The notes beneath the pieces are model-generated. The model was not told where the DNA came from. It ran no database searches and was given only the letters and a program-made list of their open reading frames with translations. Positions 20,313-33,900 of a stretch of 64,000 nucleotides of DNA are shown piece by piece. The stretch spans positions 496,001 to 560,000 of the forward strand of contig JALQBC010000007.1 of assembly GCA_023375675.1 (NCBI GenBank). The letters run 5' to 3'. The stretch is from Cytospora piceicola. Lineage: Eukaryota; Ascomycota; Sordariomycetes; Diaporthales; Cytosporaceae. Positions within the stretch are counted from its first letter, which is position 1. The number at the start of each line of letters is the position of its first letter. A program made the position numbers and the translations under genes.

Positions 20313-23312
20313 ACCATCAACCAACTCCCACACACGGATAGCCGTGGTCTGTGCAGTAATGGTAACTCTCTCCTTCTCGCTCGTTTCCCTCTCCTCTCTC
20401 TCCCCCTTTTCCCCTTTCCCCTCCTCCTCTTTCGTCGTCGTCGATTTTCCGTCAACAAAGACTCATGGGTCATGGGGTACATGGAATACTCCATCGAGCG
20501 TCGAAGCGCCGGGCTGTCACTCAACATGTCGCACCACACCCGGGACCGCTGAGCCTTTCCCTCCGACCGCTCGGAAAACCCGATCCGAGAGCCGGAAGTG
20601 GCGTTTCCAAGTGTGTGCGTGTCGAGGGCTCGCTCCTGCTCCTCCTTCTCCTCCTCCTCCCATCCACACACACACACTCTTGTTCATCTCCTCGTCGAAA
20701 CCTTCTTTGGGGGCCGGATTGTCGAATAAGGGGGAGGGGGGGGGGTATGGTCTCGACGCCTTGACAGCTTAATGTAGATCATTGCTTCGGACCAACTGCC
20801 GTGAAAGGTAGGCGGGTATGGCGAGGGGCGCGCAGGTATCAGGTATCAAGGAGGTAGTCTAGCAGGTCTAGATAAGAAGCGTCTGGACGTCGGACTTCTC
20901 GATGAGGAGGTGGGCATTTCCGGTGAAGCGGCCAGCCAGCCAAGGGCAGAGCCATACCAGTTGACCTGCCAATGTCGACCCCGCCATGCCGAAATGGTAA
21001 CCAACCCCCCAATGTCTCACAATGCAGCGACGAGATGACCTCACACCGCCCCCCCCCCCTAAAAGTACCTGGACTGCTAGATTCCTGTTCGCCATGTGTT
21101 ACAGAAGCAATCCTTGGTTCCGTGCTTACTTACTACCTAGGTAAACAGTAGTACCTACCAGCCTATCAAGCAGCTAAGCATCGGATTGGGAGACTCGTAA
21201 GGCGGCCCGGCCCTGCCCGCCAACCATGTAAGACTTGCTAAGTCCACAGCAACAACACCATGCTAACTAAGTACCACCACTAGCAGTAGCCCGACCTGTC
21301 AGCTTACTTTTTGGGGGTCCTGAAAGGGGGAACCTGCGACCACGCACGAGCAAGTGTGCTCTCAAGCGGGAACACACACTACAAAAGTGCGTTTGGGGAA
21401 AAGGGGGGAGGGGGGAATAGTCTATATCGACGTCTCGTGTCTCGGGACCCCTCCCCCCCCCCCAAGGCGGACCTGAACGCGGCAGACGGCAGATGGCAGC
21501 ACCACCCGGGCTGTTGCCCAATACATACCCCTTTAGTGACGGAGGAACAGTCGAATACGCATGCGGAACTGATGCTCACCACCCGCTCCTGACACAGCAC
21601 ATGGGGACGAATACGTGTGTCCCATCGGGCCAGTTCAGAACCAAGCATTACGGTAGGGCTGACCTGCTGCGATACAAGCAGAAGGGAGGGGCAGATATAG
21701 ATGGCAGCGCCCCTACTATCACCATCTTTCCAGGAAAGTTTCTGGTGCTCAACGACGACGGCCTGGTCAAGGCGTAATTCTGAGAGAAGGTCTGGGAGCC
21801 CGCCTGTGTCGAAGATAACAAAAGGTCGCTTGTCACCCAAAGTGAGGCTTCCACGAAGCTGACGGGAGACTGTCCATCCGCAGGGGCAGACGACATCCGT
21901 CGCGGACCGAGATGGAGACACAGGAAGTCCAGGTGTCTTTGTCCAGCGGAGGAGGTTGATGCAAGGGCAGGAAGTCATCTTGCCCAGAAACATTGTCGGA
22001 GAGGGATTGTGAATCTGCGCGCGCTCTGTTCATAGCCTGCATATATGAGCAGTGCCTTTCCGTTCGTGCAGTGCAGTGATTCCGTCGCCTCTCCGTCCAG
22101 CGCCCGTGTCGCCATTTCGACTCGACTTTTGCTATCCAGCGGAGGAGCCGAGCTGGTTCCATCAGGAAGGCACCGTCGGGGTCCAATGCCGGACCAACAA
22201 GGGTACTACGGACAGGCGTTGGCATCCGTCAGCATCCTCGTCTCTGGTGTATTCGCCCGAGTCGTTTTCTGGTGCACTTCCCTCGACAGTCTTTCTCCCT
22301 GGGACACTTCTCACGACGGCACCGTCTGCGGGGAATTCTTCCCTCTGGTGGCCCAGTATCCCTCACGAGTCCGGTCCAGTTCCGTGGGCATGCATAGCCT
22401 TTTCTGAAAGGGTTTTCGTCTGTATGCTTTCACGAGAAAGTTTTTCCTTGGAGAACGAAGTTGAATATATATATGTATATTCATATATCGTTCGCGCTGT
22501 TCGCCTCCTTGTCACTACTCATCTCCCGAGGGTCTCTCGTCTTTCCAGCCGACGAGCTTGACCAGTATCTACCACGGCCTACCACGCCAGATCCCTTTTT
22601 AGTGCAGCACGAGGAAAGGTAGTTCCAACAAGCGATAGATATTGGAGCCACCGGTGCCAGACGCCCCTATACCACACACCTGGATTCTTGTAGACTATAA
22701 GCTCAAGCAGCCGGGAAAGGGCAGAATCGTACCACTACCGGTACTCATGGCTCCCAGGCATGAATATATACTACTACTCTGCCCCAGTGGGTTATAAACA
22801 CTCCGGCGACAACCAGTGCCCCGCCCCGCCCTCCCCTTCTTGCCAACCTACTCCTCCCGCCCCCCCCCCCCCCCTCAACCCGAAGCTGCCATGCCACACG
22901 AGGCCCTCGGGGCCCGCACGCGGGGACCCCGCCGGTTATAATGCATGTCTTGGCTGGCCAGCAGGGACCCCCGTCCGCGCTGTCTTTCCCTTTTCCCGGG
23001 AAGTAAGGACCATGCTTGAGGACGTGTGGCTCGGGGCACCCGGGCTGGCAGGAGCGGGGAGGGGCGAACGGGGAGGGGCTTCAGGGTGACACTCGACGTA
23101 GGCGAGGGCCAGAGCGGGCCTTGTAAACCAAGGGAGGCGGACCCTCGTAAATATTCGTCCGGCCAAGATCATGAAAATGCAGAAACAGGTCGTCAGTTGT
23201 TGTCGCTAGAAGTGAGCATACACACCTACCAGGAGAGGCCGTGTCATTGTAAGTAGGCCGGCAGGCGGACAAGAGCGACGAGGAGGCAACTCACAGCACG
23301 TTGTTGCACCAC

Positions 23313-23316
<4 letters not shown>

Positions 23317-23351
<35 letters not shown>
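23317..23351. repeat. AC dinucleotide microsatellite
   Basis: About 17 perfect AC units, some 0.6 kb downstream of the calcium exchanger stop codon. Confidence 0.95.
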
Positions 23352-23352
<1 letters not shown>

Positions 23353-23984
23353 CCGATTAAAGTAGTGATCGCAACATATTGTTTGTGGAACATATTTTCA
23401 TTTAATATTGGGTTTCTGTTTCGATTCTTTTCTCGCCGGCCTCTCCCTCGGATCGATGTCCCTTCTGGCCCATCCTATCCCACCTCGCCTACAATAGTAG
23501 GGTGTCGCCCTTCCCCTTCTCTTCCCCCTTCTCCCAGATGGAAGAGCTCAGCGGAGCTGTAGCAGAAGGGATAGCCGGACTCTGTTCGTACCCACAACCG
23601 TCGAAAAAAATGGCACGATGCCGGAAAGACAGGGAATTGACCGCCTAATTCAGATGTAGAAACGCCCTTCACTCCGAGACACCACCCGAAGCAGAGCGAA
23701 AATTGCCCGAAAATCAGTCGTAGTCGAAAAAAGACGCGCAGATGTATCAAGGTTCTTTGCATTCGTCGCTTCGCATTCGTATGCTGGGTATAAATCTCTT
23801 TTGCTTTTCTCCGATAACAAACCTCGGAAAACAAAACTGGAGGTCTTGGCCGTAATGCCGGCTCCTGCTCGTCAAAAGAAGTGGCGCAGAGCCGATCGTG
23901 TATGTGAATACAGAATAATGTACATGAATACAATAGTGTTGCAATTATCGGGCGCACAAGAGGCGCCGGGGGGGGGGGCGCCAT

Positions 23985-25862
23985 TTATGCGTTTGCGGCG
24001 GGATACCCTGAGATAGTCTGTTAGTTGTTGCCATTTGTCTGAATTTCCTCTGGGGGTACTTACACCACGAGCACACTGCGATAATAACGTAGAGACACAT
24101 CAGGAGCATTCCCTCGAGCCAGTGGGACTTTCCGTCACCAATCAGGTAGTTAACCAGGAGGACGGACACGAAGAGCACGGCGACCTGGAAGATGTCGAAA
24201 CTCAGGTTCATGTTGTCCATACCCATGCCCCAGCCGATAATAACGAGCAGAGGAATCAGGAACAGCGCAACCTGCATGCTGGAACCAACAGCAACTCCGA
24301 TGGCCAGATCCATCTTGTCTTTGATGGCGACCGTGACAGCAGTGGCGTGCTCAGCAGCGTTTCCGACAATGGGCAGCAAAATCAGACCCAAGAATTCCTT
24401 GCTGATACCACCGGAACTGGTAACGTAGTCGATGCTGTCGACCAAGAACTCGGCGCAGAAGGCAATAAGGACGGTGGACCCAACCAGGGTGCCCATCGCA
24501 ACCGTGAAGGAGAGCTGGGGGTCCTCTTCGTCCTCGTCGTCTTCGTGGCCGGTGGGGTTGGCATTCAGTATCTTCTGGAGCTGCTCGTTGTTGGTGCTAC
24601 CTTCCTCATTCCTGCCAGGCAAGCCCATCAGACCAGCAGGGCCCACCATTCCTTGCTTGATGGCACCGGGGTGCAGAGCACGCTTGCTAGGCCGCATGGG
24701 CACCTTTTGGCTCTCCTCGGCAAAGACATCCTGGTGGGTCTTGAGCTGGAAGTAGAGGTATGCGGCATAGACGAAGAGCAAGATGACAGATGTTCCTCTC
24801 GAGAGGGCGGCTGTTTGGGAGGTAGGAAGGACGGTCTCCTTGTCGAAGACGGTGGGGATGATGATAGCGGCGATGGCCAGGGCCAACAGACTAGCGGCAG
24901 TCTGGGCAACGGTCACGTTGAAGTACTGCTCTTGCCTGCGAAGTCCACCAAAGAAGAAGCACATGCCCATGACAAGTAGCAAGTTGGACAGCACACTGCC
25001 GATAAGCGAGGTCTGTACAATGACGACTTCGTTCTTCACAAGAGCCATGATGGCTACAATAAGCTCGACGGCGTTTCTGCATCTCTATGTTAGCCCACGC
25101 CTCTCGGGTCGTTTCCAGACATGAACTCTTGATAACGTACCCAAAACTGGCGTTCAAGAGACCTCCTAGGGTCTCACCGGTTCGCAGGGCGATCTCCTCG
25201 GTAGCGAAAGACAACATGGCTGCCAGTGGGATGATGGCAATGAAGTTGACGACGAAAACGGCGATTGGGTTCATGTTCGGGATGGCGCCGAGCACGATGC
25301 CGATAGGGGCAGCTACAAGCAGGACATTGATCCAGGAGTTCAGCAGAGTCCGCTGGATCTGGTTTGCGACGGTGAATGGCGTCTTGGGCTGGACGTGCTT
25401 GAACATCTTGTGGTCCTTCCTCTTCTTCTTCTCAGGCTCTTCTCCTTCGAGTGGGGTAAAGCCCTCGCCCGTTTTCCTGTTTCGTATGCCGCCCGACTCG
25501 AGAACAGTGGCATCGGCTGTTGTCCTCTGCGAAGGTACCACCGTCTCGCCGCTGCTGTCGGTGCGTACCGGGACGTGGAAATCGACATCGTTCTCCTTAC
25601 TCGGCCTGCCATTTGCGTAGTTGCTCGCGTCCCCGAAGGAGCCAGCTGGTGCGGTGTGTGAGTGCTCTATTGGCGAGCTTCCTTCCAGGTCATTTGGGTT
25701 GATGCCCTTCTGAGCCTCGGCATCGTTACCATCCCAGGTCTGAGTCCGGCGGTGATCCTTATTCCAAACATGGCGGAAGGGGTTCCAACCGGCATCGCTC
25801 CGGCTGACGGCATGTGCCTGGCGTTTGATCTGGAAGGCGTTGACTGAAGATACGCGTTCCAT
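23985..25862 (-). CDS. vcx1: vacuolar Ca2+/H+ exchanger, CAX family (VCX1-like)
   Basis: This is a cation/proton antiporter that loads Ca2+ into the vacuole using the proton gradient. Three exons on the minus strand, 25862-25141, 25076-24064 and 24007-23985, give 585 residues. The last exon is only 23 nt and yields the ending SWWYPAANA. The first 160 residues are a hydrophilic, probably cytosolic domain with KKKRK. About eleven membrane segments follow. The two CAX signature helices are clear: GNAVELIVAIMAL just after intron 1 and GNAAEHATAVTVAIKDK in the second half, each with the Gly-Asn-Ala-x-Glu core that binds cation. An acidic loop (EDDEDEED) separates the halves, as in VCX1. The intron 1 junction falls inside the first signature. 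Confidence 0.94.
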
Positions 25863-28732
25863 GTTAGCTTGAGGTAGGTGGTGACCGTGTGGTCGTAACG
25901 GTTGGGCGACCTATCGGTGGCGACGAATCGACCGATGGGCCTTTGTGTAAGGTTGTGGTAGGTTGCAATAGCATAAATGGGGGTACAGAAGCGGAAGTAG
26001 CACAAGGTGATACAATAGTGACGATTTGCGGAACAAGGAACGTGTGCGATGGGTAATCTCAATTCGACATGACTTTTTTGTTTTTGAAAGAGAATATGGT
26101 GACAAGAAAGGAGGGAAACAGAAGACGATGACGCCCCGACAAGGGTGACGACCGGTATAATAAGGCAAAAGTGGTTGGGTAGAGAAGCAAATGCGAAGGT
26201 AGAGTAGAGCAATGCAGTGTGCGCGTGCTTGCGTGGAAAAGGTGGGAAACACAGGGAGAGTGAGTAGGAGGGAATGAATGTAAGTGATCCGAGGTAAGGG
26301 TAATGAAATAGAAAGGTAAAATGTAGCGCGGTACCTTTGCAACCCTGGCAAGCGCCTGTAAAATGCAGTGTGCGGTGCAATGCAGCCAAGGTACCGAGAC
26401 GCTATAGTGTACTGTAGGTATCCCAGGCAGGGCCAGGCCAGGCCGGGATGGGGACATGACATGAGAGCGTGCGAGTGTATGGACAGGGGTTGCAGGCAAG
26501 TGGACAGTGGACAGTGGACACCTGGGCAGTGTGCCAGGGTCGGATCTGCCCTGGAGCGTGGGGAACCAAGCAGCCACTCGGCCCTGGCTAAGACCGTGTT
26601 CTGCTCCTGCTTGATGACGAAGGAAGGGGGGGGGGGAAGGATTTGAGAAGAGAGGGATCAAATGAGTGAACTGGGTGTCTTTTTTTTCTTTCAACTTACA
26701 CTTGAAGGTATCCGCCATGATTAATCGATTTGTTGTCGACGCCTGTCAAAAAGCTATCGATGATGCTGGATTGTTTGGTGTTGTTGTTGCTGATGTGTTG
26801 CTGATGCTTTCGCAGACCGTGTCGGGTTGTCGCAAAGTTCAGTATGGTAGGTAGGATATGGCAAATTGGCCCCCTCCCCTTTCCAAATCGGTTCGAAGTA
26901 TTGATCAAATCCACTTGCGCTTCGGTTGCCGTAATTTGAATTTCGCAACCGGCTGGCTGGAATTTCGCTTCTTCTGCTCGCTTGTACTGTGGATGACAGA
27001 CTGATACTGTGCTGTAACAAGGGTTGAATAAGAAAGGAAAGATGAATGTCTGCGTGCTCTCCGTTTCCTTTATCCTCAGGCGCTTTCCCAGTGAGCTGTG
27101 GATGACTGGAACGGGGGGCTTTGTTATGTTCTCTGGTTCCGTAACAGGTAAACGGGATCAGATTAGAACGGTGCTTGGCTAGCGCGATGGATGATGCAGC
27201 CAGTGGCTAATTGACTCTTTCGCAGTCAGTCAGTCAGTCAGTCAGAACAAGTACTGTTGTGGCCGTCTGTTCGTCTTCCAAGGTTGTGTCTGTGGTTCTC
27301 CTTTTCAGGGCGGGTGGGTATTGATTTTATTATTTCGCACGGTTCGTTGGCGTATCGGTTCGGTTCATATGTTGTTTTGTGTTGTGCTGTGCCGTGATGT
27401 GATGTGATGTGATGAGATTGCTGTCTTGTATGCCGAATAATGTCGAATTGTTGTAATTATTTTATCTTGTTGGCTGGCGGCAGAACAAGATATAATCGAG
27501 ATGTGGTCGTACGTCCCTCTCTTCGAATCTTAACAAGAAACACCACCAAGACAACAGACAACTACCACGATGACGATATTGGAGTCGTAAGGTAAATCGG
27601 AGAAGGGGGTGAGGAAGAAATCAGAGGAGACGGGACGGGCCCTTGAATCCCAGGAAAGCAGAGGACAGGGCGTTTCTTTTTGATGGTTTCGAAGTGATGA
27701 GAGTCTTGGCAAGACACGCTGACACGCTACGTCTTGTCTTGAGCCTGCGTCTACGTTGCTACTGCTCATCAAAATGCTACTCCAGAGTTTCCAAGGGGGC
27801 CCTTCCGCCAATGACCCCCCTCCCCTTTGGCTAAAGTGAAAGGAACATGTTCACCCCCTACAACTGACGTGGCAAATCATGTACCTCCAAGCCAGCACTG
27901 GCGCCCAGGACAAAGTCCAGGCGTCTACTGAGCACCACAGGTACCCAGGGTACCCCACTGGCGTCCTCCACGTTAAGATTGGGGATTGGCACGATTCAGG
28001 ACATTGCAGGGTCCTTCGCAGGAGGCAACGGGGCCCTGGAACCCTGGAGCCCCAACAGTCCCAAAAGTTATGCGCCTACGCTGTGGCAGGACATGGCCCG
28101 CCGCCGGCGCAGTCTTACAGATTCGTAGCTGGGTGGGGTACCTATAAAATGCACTGCCGCCGCTGGCCAGTGAGCTCCCTCAATTTCAGGGTTCATCTTG
28201 TTCATCAAACCGTCTATGATTTGGTGGAATGTTGATATTCTCTACACTACTACTAATCTGACTCTTTGTTCTCGGAGGGGGAGGCCCAGTAATTCAGCCC
28301 GTGACTGTGCCGCGGCCGCTGTTCTGGGCTGGGAGCCCTCCCGTCCGGGCCTCCGACCGCCCTTACAGCCCATTCCGAGCTCTAAATATGGTCCCGCTTT
28401 GATGCTATTTTGTGTTGTTTTGTATCGGTTTACTACACTACCACTCACTATAACCACCTGCACGCGTGTAGGAAGTGGGAATTCATAGCACGCAGCCTGA
28501 CCTGCTACGTAACTTACTAACAAACTTGCAATGGACGCCACGGTCACCGTCCACCGTCCACCGTCCACCGCCTCTTCCCCCTCCCCTGCTTGGCATCCTG
28601 GCATCCAGGCGTCAAGGCATCCTGGTGGTTTTCTCTTGGCCCGGGCGGATTCTGGAAGAGATATAATATGCTAGGTACTTACTCCGCCGGACGGAGCCGT
28701 GCTCCGTACCTGCATACGTAATCCTGCAAAAG

Positions 28733-28773
28733 GGAATCGAAACCGAAATCGAAACCGAAATCGAAACCGAAAC
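28733..28773. repeat. 12 bp tandem repeat of AATCGAAACCGA type
   Basis: Just over three head-to-tail copies alternating AATCGA and AACCGA. A short distance upstream (28547-28570) is a separate 7 bp CCGTCCA triple repeat. Confidence 0.8.
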
Positions 28774-28924
28774 AGCCAAACGATTTTCTCTGATCAGCAA
28801 TGCATCTCGAATAGTCCTGACAGCCAGACAGCCACAGTAAGCCACAGGCAGCTTGACAGCATCAGAGTATCCATGGTATGATGTCGAAATTGGCCTCATC
28901 ATCATCAACAACACAACTTTACGC

Positions 28925-28942
28925 TACCTAGGTACCTAGGTA
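28925..28942. repeat. doubled TACCTAGGTA palindrome
   Basis: Two overlapping copies of the 10 bp perfect palindrome found repeatedly in the intergenic DNA of this window (see findings). Confidence 0.85.
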
Positions 28943-30907
28943 CCCTAAACACCACAGTGAAGCGAAACAATGACGTTGATGCCAATTGTCCCGACGCCGC
29001 TGACTGGCTGCCACCACCCGAGCACGACAAGCCACTGATGTTTATAACCTGCTGACTTACCTGTCACGCCTATATACCAGGGCAGTAACTATATGATAAG
29101 AGCATCTGATTCCCTGTTTGACATCGGGTCAGTTTGACGCCAGTTGAATAGATGAGTGCCATGGCAGCCAGCAAGCACCAAAGATTGCTTGGCAGCGGAG
29201 TTGTGATGAGGTCAGCGACCATGGGTTTGGTGGTGTTTTTTAATTTTTTATTATCCCTCTCTTTTCCCCCCCCCCTCTCTCTCTCTTCCCGATGCGACTA
29301 TTGATGGAACTGTTCAATTGAATGGTTTATCGATAGTTTATCGATGGTTGAAACAACCGATAAGCCTGTTGGGGGCAGACGGGGGTCAAAACCTCGGACT
29401 CTACACTTCCCAACAAGTGCTTTCTTTTTTTCCCGTTCGTGTCGCTGGCATCACCAGATCAGGTTTTTCCCGAACAGCACGGCCCAATGCGCTGGACCAC
29501 TCCCGCTGTCATGTCACACACCCTGCAGTGGTGGTCACTCTGGAACGCCGTGGACGTCGACTGCCATTTTACTTTGGTACTGCTCACCGCATAATGCACT
29601 TCACCGTCTTGTGGTCCCAGCGACACGGACAGTCACCTCCAACGGCTTCGAGTGTCCAGCCGTTCGAGAACGTGCGCTGACTGCAGGTTGTGCATGTCTG
29701 ACCAATCACCAGAGAAAGGAAGAAGAAGAAGAAGAAAAACGACAAATGCAAGGGACCGCCTGGGCCGCCAACCAAAAAAGACCCGATAACGCCCCATCTC
29801 GAGACAGCTTCCAATGCGGGGGCTACTTGTTCTCCTCCTGCAGCGCCTGCCACCTGTCATGTCCCCATCTACTGGTAGGTATATGTTCCATCAGGCCATC
29901 GAAGGCTGTGGGGAAGAAGGAGATGGGGCGGGCAGTGAGGCAGAGACTGCAGAATGCAGATCCTGGATTTAGAGATATATTTTCATTTTCAAAGATGAAA
30001 AAAAACCGACCTGCCAAGCGGCCGGTTCCCTTCATTTTCACATGCGCTATTGTACCACCGCAGGCGCGGCGGGTGGGGGCATGAGGAACGTGGAGGCGTA
30101 GAGACCGACCTTGCGGGAGGCCTCATTGGAAACAAATTCCAAATTCCTCTGAAGATCCCACTCCTACTGCTACCAACTGTACTGCATATATGCCATGCCG
30201 TACACTAGCCTGGCGACACATAGCCAAATGGAAAACCTCAGCTGACGATCCTATATGAGCATGTCAGGCCGATATGTAGGTCACCATGTATAAAAAGGAA
30301 GAATAGAAGGCGCACCAAAAGATAAAAGAATAGAAAAAAGGGTCCCGCCACGTGTTGGCCATAGATGTACAAGTAGTCAACCAACAGGAGTCCTTCCTCG
30401 GGTATGGTATGCCAGTTGGCCTACGAGGACTGTGGCTGAGCACAACGGGCTCCCAACAGGTCGGTGCTAAAGGAAGGCGGATTGCAGATTCCTCTGATAA
30501 CTCGCATTCCTAGCCCTGGCTCCACAAACACGGTGAAGCTACGGAGGTTTCACTGCCTCAGTCTCGCGTTATCAGGGAAGGAAAAGACGAGGACCAAGAA
30601 AATAAGCCTGTATGGGAGATGGCGAAACTTTCATTACCTACTGGTTGGCTACCGGTATTCGACATTGAACTAGTCAGGCTATGTAAGTGTGTACCTAAAG
30701 CATCATAATCACATGTCTCCATACACATCACACGAGCTGGACGACGCATGGCACTGCTATCTCAAGGTCCGTCACATTTGGATTTACTGCTGTTGCACAG
30801 CAAGGACAGCAAATAGCAGCCCGAGCATGGGGGTGTTCTTATCAGAAAAGTAAACTAGTGATAAAATGATGTTTGTAGATGAAACAGAAGAAGAAAAGTC
30901 GCAACCA

Positions 30908-33900
30908 TCAGTTGTGCTGTATACTGCGCCTCCTCAGAAGCTGCGAGGCCGTCATCATGATGCCCGGGCTGGCCGTCTTCGGTCCAGAAGCAGGGCTCGC
31001 CGGCGCCGCTGGCCCGCCCTCGCCAGCATTCGCCTGGTACTGCTGCTGCGCAGCGAGGACCGCAGGCGGCAGCCCGAGCGTGGGGATGTTGATGTCGGCG
31101 ACGACGGGCCCCATCCCAGGCGTGGCCATGACCGCGGGCTTCAGCCTGCCCTCCCCTGCCTGCTCGAGCACCTCCTTGTAGAACGCCCCCAGCACCTCGG
31201 GGTCGGTGCAGAGCCTCTCGAAGTTGGACTTGATCGAGGAGGGCTCCATGCCGATGGAGGCGGTGATGTTGCCACCGCCGTTCTTGGGTGGCGCGAACGG
31301 CTGGTCCATGCTGGGCACGGTGCTCACCGCCCCTACCACCGGGCTGGTGAACATGGGGGCGCTCGTCTGCACCGGGCGCGCCATGGGTGACGAGGCAGGC
31401 GTGGCGCCTCCAAGCCCGTGCGCCGTATACGCACCACCGATGGGGCCGCGTCCTGCACCGTTACCGCGGTCGATGGCCGCCTGCTGCTCGTTGCGCAGCT
31501 CCCGCTCGCGGGCCGCCATGGCGGCCCGGTTGGTGTACAGCTTGTTGGCGAGGATGAGAAAGTCGCCATCGTCCGTAATCTGTGCTGTGACGGTGCCGGA
31601 CCTGTGAATGTATTGCGTATGCTTGTAGTCGGGCTTGCCCCAAGAGAAAGTGACCTCGACATCGGTCGGGAAATTCGACGCTGCTTCCACATCAAGAACA
31701 AAATCTAACTTCCTCAGGACGGCCTTCTGGTAGAAATGTTGCTCGGACTTCATTTGAGGAGTGAATGAGGTCGGGTCGTAGTAGGTGACGGGCTGTTGGT
31801 CTGGGGGCGGGATGGCCAGTTTGATGATGTATGGCCGGCGGAACGGGTTGGTCTCACTGATCGAGCGTGCCTCCGCGATAGGGACTTCGACGAGGCGCAA
31901 ACCAAATCTTGTCATATCGCGAGACCACTGCTCGACGGCATCTTCGATCAGCTTGGCTGTCGTGTTCATCCATTCGATTCGGATATGATAGCAGCTGTCG
32001 GGGTTATGTAACCGGTCATAATGCAGATCGATCCTCTCAGGTCGATACGACCGTTTCCTCGGGTCCACGTCGTACTTCATGACTTTGCTCAAGGCAACCT
32101 TCGGCCGCCCCTTGCTGCCTGGGTCAGCAGGTGGAATGATGGGAGTCGTGCCACTTGATGTAGACGAGTCTTCTTCGTGGATGGAGCCTGGTCTTTGCGA
32201 AGCTGATGGCCGCGGCGATTCACGGGGCGTATTCTCAGATAGAGGCGTCGATGGCGCAGATGCGAAATTCCGCCTCGCGCTATTGAACCAGCCTGGCGGG
32301 TGGGGTTTCGCATACTCGCTGCTGATCTGGTAGAAGTACTGTCCGTCCCTGAATTGGTGCCGTTTCTCGACGTGCTCAAACAAGCCGGGCTCTTTTGCTC
32401 CATCCTTGTCATCGTCCCTGGTCTTGTCCACCATGAGGCTGTTACCCAGCGCCTCAGCTTCCTCACGGCTTTCCAAATCCTCAAAGTTGCTAAGCAGCCA
32501 ACTGGTCATGTCGGACCCGATGAAGCAGTTGTAGTGCAGTCGAAGATGCCACCGTCGATTCTGTAGCCGCACGCCACCGTCTTCTACCGGCTGTTGCATT
32601 GCTTCTGCAAGAGAAGCATTACTGAAGGTCGATTTCCTGAATTGCTTTGTGTTTGTGACCAGATGCCCCCTTCTATTACCAGGATCGAGAGTTTCAATCA
32701 AAGGCAGAGTCTCCAGTTCTGCGGCGATAACGACAGAAGGGTCTTCGGTCTTGTAGACTATATCGAGCGGATTTGGGTCCTTGCTCATGCGCGGCCCCTG
32801 AGGCTGGAACCGACGTTCACTCGGAGGCACATACCGATGTTTCAACCACTGCTGGGCGAGGTACTTGATGCCCTCGAGGCGCACTTCCTCTTCGTTGTCG
32901 GCGTATTTGGGATTGGAGAGATCCTTCGAGGATGTCGTGGGGATCAGGACGTATCTTGCACGCCAGAATCTCAGACTCTCCGACATCTCGTCAAAATGGC
33001 CACCAATAAATGAGTCGATGTAATTCCAGTTCCTTTCGACTTTCGGGGTGATGATGTCAATCTCCGCGGTTTCGTAGTCAGGGTCCAACAAGGTGCGAAT
33101 CGCCGGTCTGTAAATTGCACCTGAAATATCAAGTGGTTTCGTAGGTTCCGTAGCCTTTCGCACGTAGATCGTGACCTCGACTTCCGTTTCGTTGACGCAG
33201 GACAGCTGATGGATTGTATTGCCCACTGCCATGAAGACACTGGTCCCGTCTTCGATTTCACGATTTCGAGAGAAGAGGTCACCGACTTTCACATGCTTCT
33301 GGCCAAAGGCTTTTGCAACGGCTGGTCCAATGACTACCTGGAAGCCCTGGGAAAATCGTAAGCTGATAAGTTCCCGCAGGAACTCCTCGCGGCTCCTTGG
33401 CTCTTCAGCCAGGTCATCGTCATCCAGATCCTGTGCGATATTGTACGGCTGGCGCTGGTACTCGCTGTCGAACTGCTCTTTTGTTGGGAAATACTCCGTG
33501 GTCAATGGCACTGCTGCTGGGGAACACAGAGACTTCCATTTCATGACTCTCATCTCTGACGGCCTGACAAATACGTGCTGCCATCGACTGTAGAGTCGGG
33601 CCATATCCACCTTATCCGTATCCGGATTCGATGGATTGACCACCGTCAGCCAGGGAGACATGGCCGTTGTTGGAGATAGCATAGCAGGCAGCTCTGGAAC
33701 GCCACCCGCAAGAAGCTTGCTTCTTTGCGCGTCCTCGTCTCCGGGAAACTCCGCTCGCCTCAGCAGATTGGATAGCTTCTGCTCAGGATTGTCAGCACGG
33801 AGGAAGTTGGAAGGTCTGAGTGTCGATGCGAGAGACTCGTTCAATGCCTGTGGTATTGCGTCTTGCGATGGCTGAGCACTTTTGATATACATTGGGCGGC

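Larger units (their letters stand above)
16143..23984. other. 7.8 kb region without a convincing gene
   Basis: The first few hundred bases are the FNIP promoter and leader. The rest contains only short, overlapping, low-complexity open frames on both strands. Contents include TGAT/TGAC repeats (17471-17550), three tandem copies of a 10 bp unit ATATTTTGGC (about 18373-18402), several TACCTAGGTA palindromes (17729, 18001, 21134), a TCA/ATT tract (20271-20312), C and G homopolymers (19581, 21051, 21451, 22860, 23968) and an AC repeat (23317-23351). Between 21.25 and 22.56 kb open frames cluster, but none matches a family. No transposon, tRNA or rRNA signal was recognised. Unusually long leaders, non-coding transcripts or a fast-evolving gene remain possible. 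Confidence 0.55.
25863..30907. other. 5 kb region between VCX1 5' end and IML1 3' end
   Basis: Promoter and leader of the calcium exchanger occupy the left part, with an A-rich leader-like sequence to about 26.7 kb. No open frame looks like a real protein. Contents: CAGT tandem units (about 27226-27244), GATGT units (about 27395-27413), a 7 bp CCGTCCA repeat (about 28547-28570), a 12 bp AATCGAAACCGA repeat (about 28733-28773), a doubled TACCTAGGTA palindrome (28925-28942) and a C8-10/CT tract at 29266-29287. Confidence 0.5.

Noticed and set aside
20122..20772. 216-codon plus-strand frame with poly-Ser/Ile
   Set aside because: Arises from the TCA/ATT repeat and CT-rich DNA; no domain.
26059..26718. 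219-codon minus-strand frame upstream of VCX1
   Set aside because: Leader-like composition, with Ser/His/Leu-rich translation and no family resemblance; likely part of a long 5' leader.
28733..28773. Possible CRISPR-like or satellite array
   Set aside because: Only three short units without spacers; a plain tandem repeat in eukaryotic DNA.
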